DNA from: CBDDFQ01 sp965227035
GTDB taxonomy: Bacteria > Pseudomonadota > Gammaproteobacteria > Burkholderiales > Burkholderiaceae_C
Assembly: GCA_965227035.1 (NCBI GenBank)
Contig: OZ245724.1
Coordinates: 62,001-126,000, forward strand
Length of the DNA: 64,000 nucleotides
Direction of reading: 5' to 3'
Position numbers and translations under genes: made by a program. Under the pieces are notes generated by a model. The model had not been told where the DNA came from. It saw nothing but the letters and a program-made list of their open reading frames with translations, and searched no databases. Below are positions 35,035-44,298 of the stretch, one piece after another (within the stretch, counting starts at the first letter, position 1; each line of letters opens with the position of its first letter).

Positions 35035-36450
35035 ATGAATCCCGGCGTTCTGCAGATGCGCTCGGGCCTGCACACGCGGCTGGTATTCATGCTGATCGCA
35101 CCGCTGTGTCTGGTGTCGCTTTTGAATGCCTGGCTCGACTACCGAATTGCCGGGAGCGCCGCCATGCACCGCGATACAGAGCTTCGGCACATGGTGCCTT
35201 TGCTGCGCGACTCCATCGTCGTTGCCGGATCCGAACCGGACGACCTTCCGATGGTGCTGCTCGCGCCGCCCATCCAGGAATTCCTGAAAGATCAAGGCAT
35301 CGCGTCGGCCATCGATTTCACCGACATGAGCGGCCAGCATCTGTATGGAGAACCTTGGCTGGACGGCGTGGTGCCTTCGAGTTCGGCGCCGGAGTTTCAC
35401 ACCGAAGAGCACGACGGCGTGACCTACCGGATCATGTCGCTCAGGATTCGTGCGTCGGTGGGCGAGCTGGTGGTGAGACTGGCCGACGGATCGGACGTTC
35501 GGCAGCAATGGGGGCGCACGCTATGGTGGAGAGTCATCGCGCCCAATCTGTGTCTGGTGCTGATTGCCAGTCTCACGATTCACTGGACTGTGCGACGCGC
35601 GTTGCGTCCTCTGCTCGAACTCAGGAACGCGGTCGAAAACCGGTCGCCCAACGATCTCAATTCGCTCGACGAAGACGGATCTCCAGCCGAAGTACGGCCG
35701 CTCGTCAAATCGCTGAACCGGCTATTTGTGATGGTGAACGAGCAGGCCCAGAGCCAGCAGCGATTCATCGCGGATGCCGCCCATCAGCTTCGAACCCCGC
35801 TCGCCGGTCTGCAGGCGCAGGTGGAGGCTTGGGCTCACGCGGCAAACAGACGAACCGTGCTTATGAACGTTCGCGCCGAACGCACCATCGAGCTGAGCGC
35901 CGGCGAAGTGAACAAACTGCTTTTCGCCACGCGCCGTACTTCGCAACTCGCAAGTCAGCTGCTTGCCCTGTCGCGCGCCGATTCCAACAGCGCCAAATCG
36001 CAACCGATGCAAAGAGTGGATCTGCGTGAAGTCTGCGTTGCAATACTCGAGCAGCATCTCGATGCCGCGTCGAAAAAGGACATCGATCTGGGACTCGACG
36101 CAGAGACAGTCGAGGTGACGGGCAATGAATGGTTGCTGCGCGAGCTGGTGTCGAACCTCACCGACAACGCGGTGAAATACGCGGGGCAGAACGGCACGGT
36201 CACCTTGCGGTGCGGACATCGAGATGGCCCTTTCATCGAAGTCGAAGACGACGGACCTGGCATCGAAGCGAGCGAACGTCAGCGTGTGTTCGAACGCTTC
36301 TACCGCGTGCATGGAACCACCGAAGAAGGTAACGGACTCGGCCTTCCGATCGCCAGCGAAATTACACGCGCGCATGGCGGCACGCTGTCGTTGCACACTG
36401 CGTCCAATGGGGTCGGGCTGAAAGTGGTTGCTCTCTTTCCGAGTGTTTAA
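35035..36450 (+). CDS. Sensor histidine kinase (TctE-like)
   Basis: Inner-membrane sensor kinase, 471 residues from the ATG at 35035; the frame is open further upstream but there shadows the regulator gene. Order: first membrane helix (about 15-35), a periplasmic domain of roughly 120 residues of the 2CSK_N kind, a second helix (about 165-185) and a HAMP-like linker. The H-box ADAAHQLRTPLAGL follows with H250, then the N-box LVSNLTDNAVKYAG, EVEDDGPGIE and EGNGLGLPIA. A segment just after the H-box (about 266-290) is longer than usual. It should phosphorylate D51 of the preceding regulator. Confidence 0.9.
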   Translation: MNPGVLQMRSGLHTRLVFMLIAPLCLVSLLNAWLDYRIAGSAAMHRDTELRHMVPLLRDSIVVAGSEPDDLPMVLLAPPIQEFLKDQGIASAIDFTDMSGQHLYGEPWLDGVVPSSSAPEFHTEEHDGVTYRIMSLRIRASVGELVVRLADGSDVRQQWGRTLWWRVIAPNLCLVLIASLTIHWTVRRALRPLLELRNAVENRSPNDLNSLDEDGSPAEVRPLVKSLNRLFVMVNEQAQSQQRFIADAAHQLRTPLAGLQAQVEAWAHAANRRTVLMNVRAERTIELSAGEVNKLLFATRRTSQLASQLLALSRADSNSAKSQPMQRVDLREVCVAILEQHLDAASKKDIDLGLDAETVEVTGNEWLLRELVSNLTDNAVKYAGQNGTVTLRCGHRDGPFIEVEDDGPGIEASERQRVFERFYRVHGTTEEGNGLGLPIASEITRAHGGTLSLHTASNGVGLKVVALFPSV

Positions 36451-36501
36451 ATCGCCGCGCCCAGCTCGGCTGTGCGAGAATCATTTCAAACGACCTGTTA
36501 C

Positions 36502-37170
36502 ATGATGTCCGACTCAGAAACCGATCCCGTTTCCCCTGCCGAGGCCAGCGATACTGCTGCAGCCCCCACTCGCAAACGCCCGAAACCGGGCGAGCGGCGA
36601 GTACAGATCCTGCAGACTTTGGCAGCCATGCTGGAGCAGCCGGGATCGGAGCGAATCACGACTGCAGCGCTTGCTGCGCGGCTGGACGTCAGCGAAGCGG
36701 CTTTGTACAGACACTTCGCCAGCAAGGCGCAAATGTTCGAAGGATTGATCGAATTCGTCGAGCAGAGCGTGTTTTCTCTGGTCAATCAAATCGTGGAGCG
36801 TGAATCTGCCGAGGGATCTGCTCCCGGCGCAGGTTTCCGCCAGGCCGCCAAGATCGTCACGATGATCGTCACCTTCGCGGAAAAGAACCCGGGCATGACC
36901 CGTGTCATGGTCGGCGACGCTCTCGTTTTCGAGAACGAGCGCCTCCAGCACCGCATGAATCAGTTCTTCGACAAGGTCGAATCCACCTTGCGCCAGTGCC
37001 TGCGCGAGGGTGCTCAGGGTGCCGGATCCGACACCCCGACCGCTGACGCCCAGCTCCGCGCGTCCGTTCTGACCGCCTTCCTCGTGGGCAGACTGCAACG
37101 CTTCGCCCGCAGCGGCTTCAAGCGCATGCCTTCGGAATATCTCGAGTCCAGCCTCGCGCTGATGCTTTAG
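36502..37170 (+). CDS. slmA: Nucleoid occlusion factor SlmA, TetR family
   Basis: TetR-family DNA-binding protein that blocks FtsZ assembly over the chromosome. The N-terminal DNA-binding domain (about 35-85) reads RRVQILQTLAAMLEQPGSER, then LAARLDVSEAALYRHFASKA and MFEGLIEFVEQ. These are near-exact SlmA marks that separate it from metabolic TetR regulators. Position close to argB supports the call for a betaproteobacterium (from general knowledge of gene order). ATG at 36502 or 36505 is the likely start; a GTG at 36472 is also in frame. The N-terminal 30 residues are acidic and Ala/Pro-rich and probably disordered. Confidence 0.88.
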   Translation: MMSDSETDPVSPAEASDTAAAPTRKRPKPGERRVQILQTLAAMLEQPGSERITTAALAARLDVSEAALYRHFASKAQMFEGLIEFVEQSVFSLVNQIVERESAEGSAPGAGFRQAAKIVTMIVTFAEKNPGMTRVMVGDALVFENERLQHRMNQFFDKVESTLRQCLREGAQGAGSDTPTADAQLRASVLTAFLVGRLQRFARSGFKRMPSEYLESSLALML

Positions 37171-37253
37171 ACCGCTTAACTACGCACCCGGACCGTTTTT
37201 TAAGGGCAACCCGATTTGAAGGTTGCATCTCGGCCATTTGTTGCTGCAAAATA

Positions 37254-37265
37254 GAACGACCGTTC
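37254..37265. promoter_or_regulatory. Palindromic TetR-type operator
   Basis: GAACGACCGTTC is a 5-2-5 inverted repeat (GAACG, AC, CGTTC), 25 bp before the ATG of the TetR gene at 37291. The form GAACGnnCGTTC is common for operators of TetR regulators. An AT-rich TTTTTTGCATAAAT that could hold a -10 region lies just downstream. Binding there would repress the regulator gene and the beta-oxidation operon behind it. Confidence 0.65.
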
Positions 37266-37290
37266 GTTTTTTGCATAAATACTGCGCCCA

Positions 37291-37929
37291 ATGCCTACCG
37301 CCGTTTCCTCAACCGTTCAATCGCCAGCCAGCGCCCGACGCCTGCTCAAAGGTCAGTTGACCAAGGCTGCGATCGTGGAATCGGCGTTGGGGTTGGCGAC
37401 ACAGATGGGGCTCGAAGGATTGAGCATCGGCGGAATTGCCGAGGCCATGCAGATGAGCAAGTCCGGCGTGTTCGCGCATTTCGGATCTCGCGAAGAGCTT
37501 CAAATTTCTGTCATCCGCGAGTACCACCATCGGTTCGAGACCGAAGTTTTTTATGCGGCGCTGAAAGAGGAGCGCGGATTGCCTCGCCTGCGCGCCCTGT
37601 TCGCGAATTGGGTGAAGCGCACGTCAGCCGAGATCGACTCGGGATGCATCTACATCGGCGGTGCCGTGGAGTTCGACGACAAACCGGGTCCCGTGAGAGA
37701 TGCCTTGGTCGAATCGGTGCAGACATGGCTGGGCGCGTTGAATCGCGCGGTGATTCAGGCCAAGGAATGCGGTCATCTGAAAGCCGACACCGACGAACAA
37801 CAGATGGCGTACGAGATTCATGGACTCATCCTCGCGCTGCACTACGAAGCAAGATTTTTGAAAGCGCCTGGGTCGATAGACCGGGCCAACAAAGGCTTCG
37901 CGAACATCCTCGCGAGCCGCATCAGTTAA
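37291..37929 (+). CDS. TetR/AcrR family transcriptional regulator of the beta-oxidation operon
   Basis: TetR-family repressor, 212 residues. The helix-turn-helix is at about 25-70: TKAAIVESALGLATQMG, LSIGGIAEAMQMSKSGVFAH and FGSREELQ. The C-terminal ligand domain contains a YIGGAVEFDDKPGPVRDAL stretch seen in the YfiR-like subgroup. It is followed 48 bp later by the acyl-CoA dehydrogenase gene in the same direction, and a palindromic operator lies in its own promoter region. It most likely senses an acyl-CoA and derepresses the operon; the ligand is inference. Confidence 0.88.
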   Translation: MPTAVSSTVQSPASARRLLKGQLTKAAIVESALGLATQMGLEGLSIGGIAEAMQMSKSGVFAHFGSREELQISVIREYHHRFETEVFYAALKEERGLPRLRALFANWVKRTSAEIDSGCIYIGGAVEFDDKPGPVRDALVESVQTWLGALNRAVIQAKECGHLKADTDEQQMAYEIHGLILALHYEARFLKAPGSIDRANKGFANILASRIS

Positions 37930-37977
37930 CCGACGTTCACCCAAGCTAAATCAGAGCAATCCAAGGAGACATCACTC

Positions 37978-39774
37978 ATGCCCACCTATAACCCGCCTCT
38001 GCGCGACATGCAGTTCGTAATGCACGAAGTGCTGAAGGTCGCCGATGAATTCAAGGGGATGAAGCAACATGCCGAGGTCGATATCGACACGATCAACGCG
38101 GTGCTGGAAGAGGGCGGCAAGTTCGCGAGCGAAGTGATCTTCCCGCTGAACATCTCCGGTGATACCGAAGGATGCGTTCTCGACAAAACTACGCACGAAG
38201 TCAAAACGCCGACCGGATTCAAGGATGCATACGCGAAATACGTCGAAGGCGGATGGCCCGCATTGAGCGCCGATCCCGAATTCGGCGGACAGGGTTTGCC
38301 GGTCGTGGTGAACCAATGCTTTTATGAAATGCTGAACAGCGCGAATCAGGCTTGGACCATGTATCCCGGCCTCACGCACGGCGCGTACGAAGCACTGCGA
38401 GAACACGGCACCCAGGAGCAGAAAGATCTGTACCTGCCGAAGATGACCAGCGGAGAATGGACCGGCACCATGTGCCTGACCGAGCCGCATTGCGGCACCG
38501 ACCTCGGCATGCTCCGCACCAAGGCCGAGCCACAGGCGGATGGCAGCTACAAGATCACCGGCAACAAGATCTTCATCAGCGCGGGTGAGCACGATTTCGT
38601 GAGCAACATCGTTCACCTCGTACTCGCACGTTTGCCGGACGCACCGCAGGGTAGCAAAGGCATCAGCCTGTTCATCGTGCCGAAATTCATTCCCAACAAA
38701 GATGGCTCTTTGGGTGCGCGAAACGGCATCTACTGCGGCGGGCTCGAACACAAGATGGGCATCCACGGAAATGCCACAGCGCAGATCGTCATCGACGGTG
38801 CGACCGGATGGATGGTGGGCCAGCCCAACAAGGGCCTGCAAGCGATGTTCGTCATGATGAACGCAGCGCGACTCGGCGTCGGCATGCAATCGCTGGGGCT
38901 CACCGAGGTGGCATATCAGAACGCGCTGGCTTACGCAAAAGACCGCATTCAGTCGCGCAGCCTGACCGGCCCGAAGAACAAGGACAAAGCGGCCGACGCG
39001 ATCATCGTTCACCCCGACGTGCGCAAGATGCTGCTCACTGCCAAAGCCTATGCAGAAGGCGGTCGTGCACTCAGCCTGTTCTGCGCACTGCTGCTCGACC
39101 GCGAATACAACCACGCCGACGAAGCCACGCGCGCCGAAGCGGCCGAGATGGTCGCGTTCCTCACGCCCATCGTCAAAGCGTTCATTACCGACAACGGATT
39201 CACGGCAACCTCCGCGTGCCAGCAAGTGTTCGGTGGGCACGGCTATATCAAGGAATGGGGCATGGAGCAATACGTGCGCGACGCGCGTATCAACATGATC
39301 TACGAAGGTACGAACACGATTCAGAGCCTGGACTTGCTGGGCCGCAAGGTGCTCGGTAACCAGGGTGCGACGCTCAAGAAATTCGGCAAGATGGTGGGCG
39401 CACTGATTCGCGAAGAAGGCGTCAACGAGAAGATGGCCGAGTTCATCAACCCGCTTGCGTATCTGGGTGAGCAGATGCCGAAGTTCACCATGGAGATCGG
39501 CTTCAAGGGACTGCAGAATCCGGATGAGGTGGGCGGCGCAGCGGTCGACTACCTGCGCATCGCGGGTCACTTCGTCTTCGGCTATTTCTGGGCGCGAATG
39601 GCGCAAGTCGCATTGCGCGAAATCGCCAACGGCAATACCGATCCTTTCTATCAAGCGAAATTGCAGACCGCGCGTTTCTATTTCGCGAAGCTGTTCCCGG
39701 AAACCGCGTCGCTCATGCGCACCGCTCGAAGCGGCGTGAAGGTGTTGATGGACACCGATGCCGCGCTGGCTTGA
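37978..39774 (+). CDS. Acyl-CoA dehydrogenase (large, FadE/AcdB-like with C-terminal extension)
   Basis: FAD-dependent first enzyme of fatty-acid beta-oxidation, 598 residues, about 200 longer than the classic type because of the C-terminal domain typical of this subgroup. Motifs: the FAD/substrate segment MCLTEPHCGTDLGMLRTKA, KIFISAGEHDF, and the catalytic base E443 in NMIYEGTNTIQSLDLLGRK. Length and order fit the subgroup found with FadN-type partners. AAGGAGA lies 11 bases before the ATG. It opens the operon that continues with the bifunctional enzyme, thiolase, thioesterase and hydratase. Confidence 0.93.
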   Translation: MPTYNPPLRDMQFVMHEVLKVADEFKGMKQHAEVDIDTINAVLEEGGKFASEVIFPLNISGDTEGCVLDKTTHEVKTPTGFKDAYAKYVEGGWPALSADPEFGGQGLPVVVNQCFYEMLNSANQAWTMYPGLTHGAYEALREHGTQEQKDLYLPKMTSGEWTGTMCLTEPHCGTDLGMLRTKAEPQADGSYKITGNKIFISAGEHDFVSNIVHLVLARLPDAPQGSKGISLFIVPKFIPNKDGSLGARNGIYCGGLEHKMGIHGNATAQIVIDGATGWMVGQPNKGLQAMFVMMNAARLGVGMQSLGLTEVAYQNALAYAKDRIQSRSLTGPKNKDKAADAIIVHPDVRKMLLTAKAYAEGGRALSLFCALLLDREYNHADEATRAEAAEMVAFLTPIVKAFITDNGFTATSACQQVFGGHGYIKEWGMEQYVRDARINMIYEGTNTIQSLDLLGRKVLGNQGATLKKFGKMVGALIREEGVNEKMAEFINPLAYLGEQMPKFTMEIGFKGLQNPDEVGGAAVDYLRIAGHFVFGYFWARMAQVALREIANGNTDPFYQAKLQTARFYFAKLFPETASLMRTARSGVKVLMDTDAALA

Positions 39775-39809
39775 GTCAAACAATCGAACAAGAACGAAGG
39801 AAGACAAAC

Positions 39810-42221
39810 ATGTCGACGTTTCAAGTCAAAAAAGTAGCGGTGCTCGGCGCCGGCGTCATGGGAGCGCAGATCGCCGCGCATCTGGTGAACGTGAAAGTAC
39901 CGGTGGTGCTGTTCGATCTTCCTTCGAACGATGCCTCGAAGGACGGCCCGAAGAATGCAATCGTGATGAAAGCGGTCGAGGGACTCAAGAAGCTCAAGCC
40001 GGCGCCACTAGGCGTTGCGGAAGACGCCGCGCTCATCCAGCAGGCGAACTACGAAGAGAACCTCGATCTGCTAGCGGGTTGCGATCTGATCATCGAGGCA
40101 ATCGCCGAGCGCATGGACTGGAAGCTCGACCTCTACAAAAAAATCGCGCCGCATGTGGCGAAGCACACGATCCTCGCGTCGAATACATCGGGTCTGTCGA
40201 TCACCAAACTCAGCGAGGCATTGCCCGAAGAACTGAAGCCGCGCTTTTGCGGAATCCACTTCTTCAATCCGCCGCGCTACATGTACCTGGTCGAGCTGAT
40301 CGACACACCGACCACCCAGCCACAGGTGCTGGACGATCTCGAAACCTTCGTGACCAGCGCGCTGGGCAAAGGCGTCGTTCGCGCGCACGACACCCCCAAC
40401 TTCATCGCGAATCGCGTGGGCATTGCAGGCATGCTCGGCACCATGAAAGAGGCCGAGAACTACGGCCTCACTTTCGATGTGGTCGATGACCTCACCGGCA
40501 AGAAACTGGGCCGCGCAAGTTCCGGCACCTTCCGCACTGCGGATGTCGTGGGGCTAGACACCATGGCGCATGTCATCAAAACATTGCAGGACAACCTGAG
40601 CGCGCAGACCGATCCTTTCTACAGCAGCTATGCGACACCCGCTGTGCTGTCGAAGCTGATCGAGATGGGCAATCTGGGGCAGAAAGCCAAGGCCGGCTTC
40701 TTCAAGAAAGTGGGCCGCGACATTCTCCGATTCGATGCGAAGAGCGCCGACTACGTTCCCGGCGGCGCGAAGTCGGATGAAGTCGTCGGTCGGATGCTCA
40801 AGCGTCCCGCTGCCGAGCGACTCGGGCTTCTGCGCAACGCAGAAGGAGCCGAGGCGAAGTTTCTGTGGGCGATTCTGCGCAACAGCTTTCACTACGCAGC
40901 GGTCCACCTGAAAGACATTGCCGAAACCGCGCGCGATGTCGATTTCGCGATGCGCTGGGGCTTCGGCATGACGCAAGGTCCGTTCGAGCTTTGGCAGGAA
41001 GCGGGCTGGCTGCAAGTGGCCAAGTGGGTTCAGGAAGATATAGATGCAGGCAAGGCGCTGTCGACAGAGCCGCTGCCCGAATGGGTCTTCAAAGGCCCGG
41101 TAGCAGACGCTGGTGGGGTGCATACGCCGCAGGGATCCTGGAGTGCATCGGCACAAAAGTTCATCGGCCGCAAACCGTTGTCGGTTTATGCGCGACAACA
41201 TTTCCGCGAAAGCGTTCTCGGATCTGGCGCGCCGGATCCTGCGACGACCGGACGCACGGTGCACGAAGACGATGCGATTCGCTTGTGGACGCTCGACGAA
41301 GAAGTTCTCATCGCCACCATCAAGACGAAGGTGCATGCGATCAGCCCGGAAGTGGTCAAGGGGCTTGGCGCGGGTGTCGCGACCGCAGAGCGCGAATTCA
41401 AGGGCATGGTGATCTGGTCTAACGACGAGATGTTCTCTTTCGGCGCCGATCTTCAGGCCATGCTGCCGGCCTTCATGGCGGGCGGTCCGAAAGCTATCGC
41501 CGCCGTGGAAAAGCAGATGCAGGATTTGATGCTGCGAATCCGATACGCGAATGTGCCGGTGGTAGCAGCGGTGCGCGGCATGGCTCTCGGCGGTGGATGC
41601 GAACTCGCGGTGTATTCGAGCAAACGAGTCGCTGCGATGGAAAGCTACATCGGTCTGGTCGAAGTTGGCGTTGGATTGGTGCCGGGCGCTGGTGGCCTCA
41701 CCTACATAGCCCGGCGCGCCGCAGAAAACGCAGCTGCATCCACCGGCAAAGACTTGCTGCCGTTCCTCACCGAAGGATTCACTTCGGCCGCAATGGCGAA
41801 GGTCGGCACGGGCGCTATCGACTCGCGCAAGCTCGGTTATCTGCTCGAAAGCGACGTGATCGTTCCGAACAAGGACGAGCTGCTTTTCGTTGCGATCAAC
41901 GAGGCAAAGTCGATGTCCGATTCGGGCTATCGACCACCGCTCAAACGCACGTTTGCGGTAGCGGGCCGGAGCGGCATCGCCACCATCAAGGGGCAACTGG
42001 TAAACATGCGCGACGGTGGGTTCATCAGCGCGCACGACTTCCACATCGCAAGCCAGATTGCGTACATCGTGTGCGGTGGCGATGTCGATACCAACTCGAC
42101 GGTGACCGAGGAATACCTGATGGCGCTTGAGCGCGAAGTGTTCTGCTCGCTCATCATGAATCCGAAGACGCAGGAGCGAATTATGGGCATGTTGAACACC
42201 GGCAAGCCGGTGCGCAACTGA
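39810..42221 (+). CDS. 3-hydroxyacyl-CoA dehydrogenase / enoyl-CoA hydratase (FadN type)
   Basis: Bifunctional beta-oxidation enzyme, 803 residues from ATG 39810, which has a GAAGGAAG ribosome-binding site. Domain order is dehydrogenase first, hydratase last, which is the FadN arrangement and the reverse of FadB. The dehydrogenase part shows the NAD motif VAVLGAGVMGAQIAAHLV, LASNTSGLSITKLS and the catalytic-His segment GIHFFNPPRYM. The hydratase part (about 530-770) has VRGMALGGGCELAVYSS and the Glu-bearing GLVEVGVGLVPGAGG. It works with the adjacent thiolase. A start 39 bases upstream (TTG at 39771) is less likely. Confidence 0.93.
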   Translation: MSTFQVKKVAVLGAGVMGAQIAAHLVNVKVPVVLFDLPSNDASKDGPKNAIVMKAVEGLKKLKPAPLGVAEDAALIQQANYEENLDLLAGCDLIIEAIAERMDWKLDLYKKIAPHVAKHTILASNTSGLSITKLSEALPEELKPRFCGIHFFNPPRYMYLVELIDTPTTQPQVLDDLETFVTSALGKGVVRAHDTPNFIANRVGIAGMLGTMKEAENYGLTFDVVDDLTGKKLGRASSGTFRTADVVGLDTMAHVIKTLQDNLSAQTDPFYSSYATPAVLSKLIEMGNLGQKAKAGFFKKVGRDILRFDAKSADYVPGGAKSDEVVGRMLKRPAAERLGLLRNAEGAEAKFLWAILRNSFHYAAVHLKDIAETARDVDFAMRWGFGMTQGPFELWQEAGWLQVAKWVQEDIDAGKALSTEPLPEWVFKGPVADAGGVHTPQGSWSASAQKFIGRKPLSVYARQHFRESVLGSGAPDPATTGRTVHEDDAIRLWTLDEEVLIATIKTKVHAISPEVVKGLGAGVATAEREFKGMVIWSNDEMFSFGADLQAMLPAFMAGGPKAIAAVEKQMQDLMLRIRYANVPVVAAVRGMALGGGCELAVYSSKRVAAMESYIGLVEVGVGLVPGAGGLTYIARRAAENAAASTGKDLLPFLTEGFTSAAMAKVGTGAIDSRKLGYLLESDVIVPNKDELLFVAINEAKSMSDSGYRPPLKRTFAVAGRSGIATIKGQLVNMRDGGFISAHDFHIASQIAYIVCGGDVDTNSTVTEEYLMALEREVFCSLIMNPKTQERIMGMLNTGKPVRN

Positions 42222-42256
42222 GTTTCGTACGCTCCAAGAAAAATCAAGGACAAGAC

Positions 42257-43453
42257 ATGAAACAAGTTCAAGACGCCTACATCGTTGCCGCGACTCGCAC
42301 GCCCATCGGCCGCTCGCATCGCGGATCGTTCCGCAACACACGCCCCGACGATCTGCTCGCGACCATCCTGAAAGCAGCGCTCGCGCAGGCGCCCGGTCTC
42401 GATCCGAAAGCGATCGAAGACATCATTTGCGGATGCGCAATTCCTGAAGCCCAGCAGGGGCTGAACGTCGCGCGACTCGGCGCAATCCTCGCCGGGTTCC
42501 CGACGAGCGTTGGCGGCATCACCGTGAATCGCTTCTGCGCATCGGGTTTGTCGGCTGTGCAGATGGCTGCCGACCGGATTCGCGTGGGTGAAGCCGATGT
42601 GATGATCGCAGCCGGTACAGAGAGCATGAGCATGGTGCCGATGACCGGCAATTCGCCCTCGATGTCTCCGAGTATTTTCGAGCGCGAAGGCGATGTCGGC
42701 ATTGCGTATGGAATGGGCCTCACGGCCGAGAAAGTGGCGACGCAGTGGAAGGTCAGCCGCGATGCGCAAGACGAGTTCGCGTACAACTCGCACATGAAAG
42801 CCTTGGCTGCGCAAAAGGCGGGGGACTTCACCGCCGAAATCACGCCGATCGAAGCGACCGATCGTTATCCCGATCTCGCCACCGGCAAGTCGATTGCGAA
42901 ATCGCACACGGTGTCGCTCGATGAAGGAGTTCGTGCCGACACCACGGTGGAAGGCCTGTCGAAACTCAAAACGGTGTTTGCCGCACGCGGATCGGTCACT
43001 GCCGGTAACAGCTCGCAAACCTCGGATGGCGCAGGCGCGTTGATCCTCGCCAGCGAAAGCGCCATCAAAACTTACGGCCTCAAACCGCTCGCGCGATTCG
43101 TGAGCTTCGCGAGCAAAGGCGTACCGCCCGAGATCATGGGCATCGGCCCTATCGAAGCCATTCCCGCTGCGCTGCGTTTCGCCGGCTTGAAACAGGACGA
43201 TATCGACTGGATCGAGTTGAACGAAGCGTTCGCTGCGCAATCGCTCGCGGTCATCAACACGCTGGGGCTCGATCCTGCAAAGGTGAACCAGATGGGTGGC
43301 GCGATTGCACTCGGCCATCCGCTGGGCGCAACCGGTGCGATTCGTTCCGCAACCGCGATTCACGCGCTGCATCGCAAGAACCTGAAGTACGCCATGGTGA
43401 CCATGTGCGTCGGCATGGGGCAGGGCGCCGCAGGCATTTTCGAGCGGGTTTGA
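42257..43453 (+). CDS. Acetyl-CoA C-acyltransferase (thiolase, FadA-like)
   Basis: Degradative thiolase ending each beta-oxidation round, 398 residues. The nucleophile C94 is in VNRFCASGLSAVQMAADRI, the catalytic His in GGAIALGHPLGATGA, and the second catalytic Cys in VTMCVGMGQGAAGIFERV. AAGGACAAG lies upstream of the ATG as a ribosome-binding site, 36 bp after the fused enzyme. Six bases separate its stop from the thioesterase start. No features of a biosynthetic PHB thiolase are needed to explain its position. Confidence 0.94.
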   Translation: MKQVQDAYIVAATRTPIGRSHRGSFRNTRPDDLLATILKAALAQAPGLDPKAIEDIICGCAIPEAQQGLNVARLGAILAGFPTSVGGITVNRFCASGLSAVQMAADRIRVGEADVMIAAGTESMSMVPMTGNSPSMSPSIFEREGDVGIAYGMGLTAEKVATQWKVSRDAQDEFAYNSHMKALAAQKAGDFTAEITPIEATDRYPDLATGKSIAKSHTVSLDEGVRADTTVEGLSKLKTVFAARGSVTAGNSSQTSDGAGALILASESAIKTYGLKPLARFVSFASKGVPPEIMGIGPIEAIPAALRFAGLKQDDIDWIELNEAFAAQSLAVINTLGLDPAKVNQMGGAIALGHPLGATGAIRSATAIHALHRKNLKYAMVTMCVGMGQGAAGIFERV

Positions 43454-43459
43454 TCTGCG

Positions 43460-44293
43460 ATGCCACACACGCTGGATGAAGCGCTCACGCCGGTTTCGAA
43501 GTCGATGGACGGAGACGTTCTTCGGTGGACCGGCAGGGGGCACAAGGGCTACTGGAACATGGTCGGGCCGTACGGCGGCATCACGGCTGCCACGATCACG
43601 CGCGCGATCCTCGACCATCCCGCAGTGCTCGGCGAGCCGATTGCTTTGACGGTGAACTTCGCTGCCGGCCTTGCCGAGGGCGAGTTCACGGTGAACTGCA
43701 AACCTGCGCGAACGAATCGCTCGACGCAGCACTGGCAGGTCGACATTACGCAACGGTCGGAAAAATCCGGCGAACACGAAGTCGTGATCACCGCAACGGC
43801 GATTACTGCCGCGCGTCGCGAAACCTGGAGCACCACCGATGCCGTGATGCCGTCGGTGGGCAAGCCCGCGCAGTTCCAGCGAAGCAACTACATGAAAGTG
43901 CTGGAATGGCCGAGCCGCTACGACATTCGTCCGGTAACCGGCGACATTCCCACCGAGTGGAACGGCGCGGAACACGAGAGTCTGTCGCAGGTCTGGATGC
44001 GCGACGATCCATTGCGTCCTATCGACTTCCCGGCGCTTACCGCGATGTCCGACATTTTCTATCCGCGAATCTGGCTCCGACGCGCGAAGCAGACTCCCGT
44101 TGGCACGATATCGATCACGATTTACTTCCACGCGAACAGCGCACAATTGGCGCTGACCGGCACGAGCTACCTGCTCGGCCAGGCGCGTGGTCAGGAGTTC
44201 CGGAACGGATTCCACGATCACACCGCGCAGTTATGGGACGAGGCGGGCGCGTTGCTCGTCACCACCCATCAGATCGTGTATTACAAGGAGTAG
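43460..44293 (+). CDS. Acyl-CoA thioesterase, double-hotdog type
   Basis: Thioesterase of the TesB-like/4HBT_3 superfamily, 277 residues, hydrolysing acyl-CoA to fatty acid and CoA. The N-terminal hotdog starts with LRWTGRGHKGYWNMVGPYGG, and the helix after it reads ITAATITRAIL. The second hotdog ends with GLLV-like TSYLLGQARGQEFRNG and the final Asp/Gln segment WDEAGALLVTTHQIV. It lies 6 bp behind the thiolase and 5 bp ahead of the hydratase start. It may clear acyl-CoAs that cannot be fully oxidised. Confidence 0.83.
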   Translation: MPHTLDEALTPVSKSMDGDVLRWTGRGHKGYWNMVGPYGGITAATITRAILDHPAVLGEPIALTVNFAAGLAEGEFTVNCKPARTNRSTQHWQVDITQRSEKSGEHEVVITATAITAARRETWSTTDAVMPSVGKPAQFQRSNYMKVLEWPSRYDIRPVTGDIPTEWNGAEHESLSQVWMRDDPLRPIDFPALTAMSDIFYPRIWLRRAKQTPVGTISITIYFHANSAQLALTGTSYLLGQARGQEFRNGFHDHTAQLWDEAGALLVTTHQIVYYKE

Positions 44294-44298
44294 ACATC

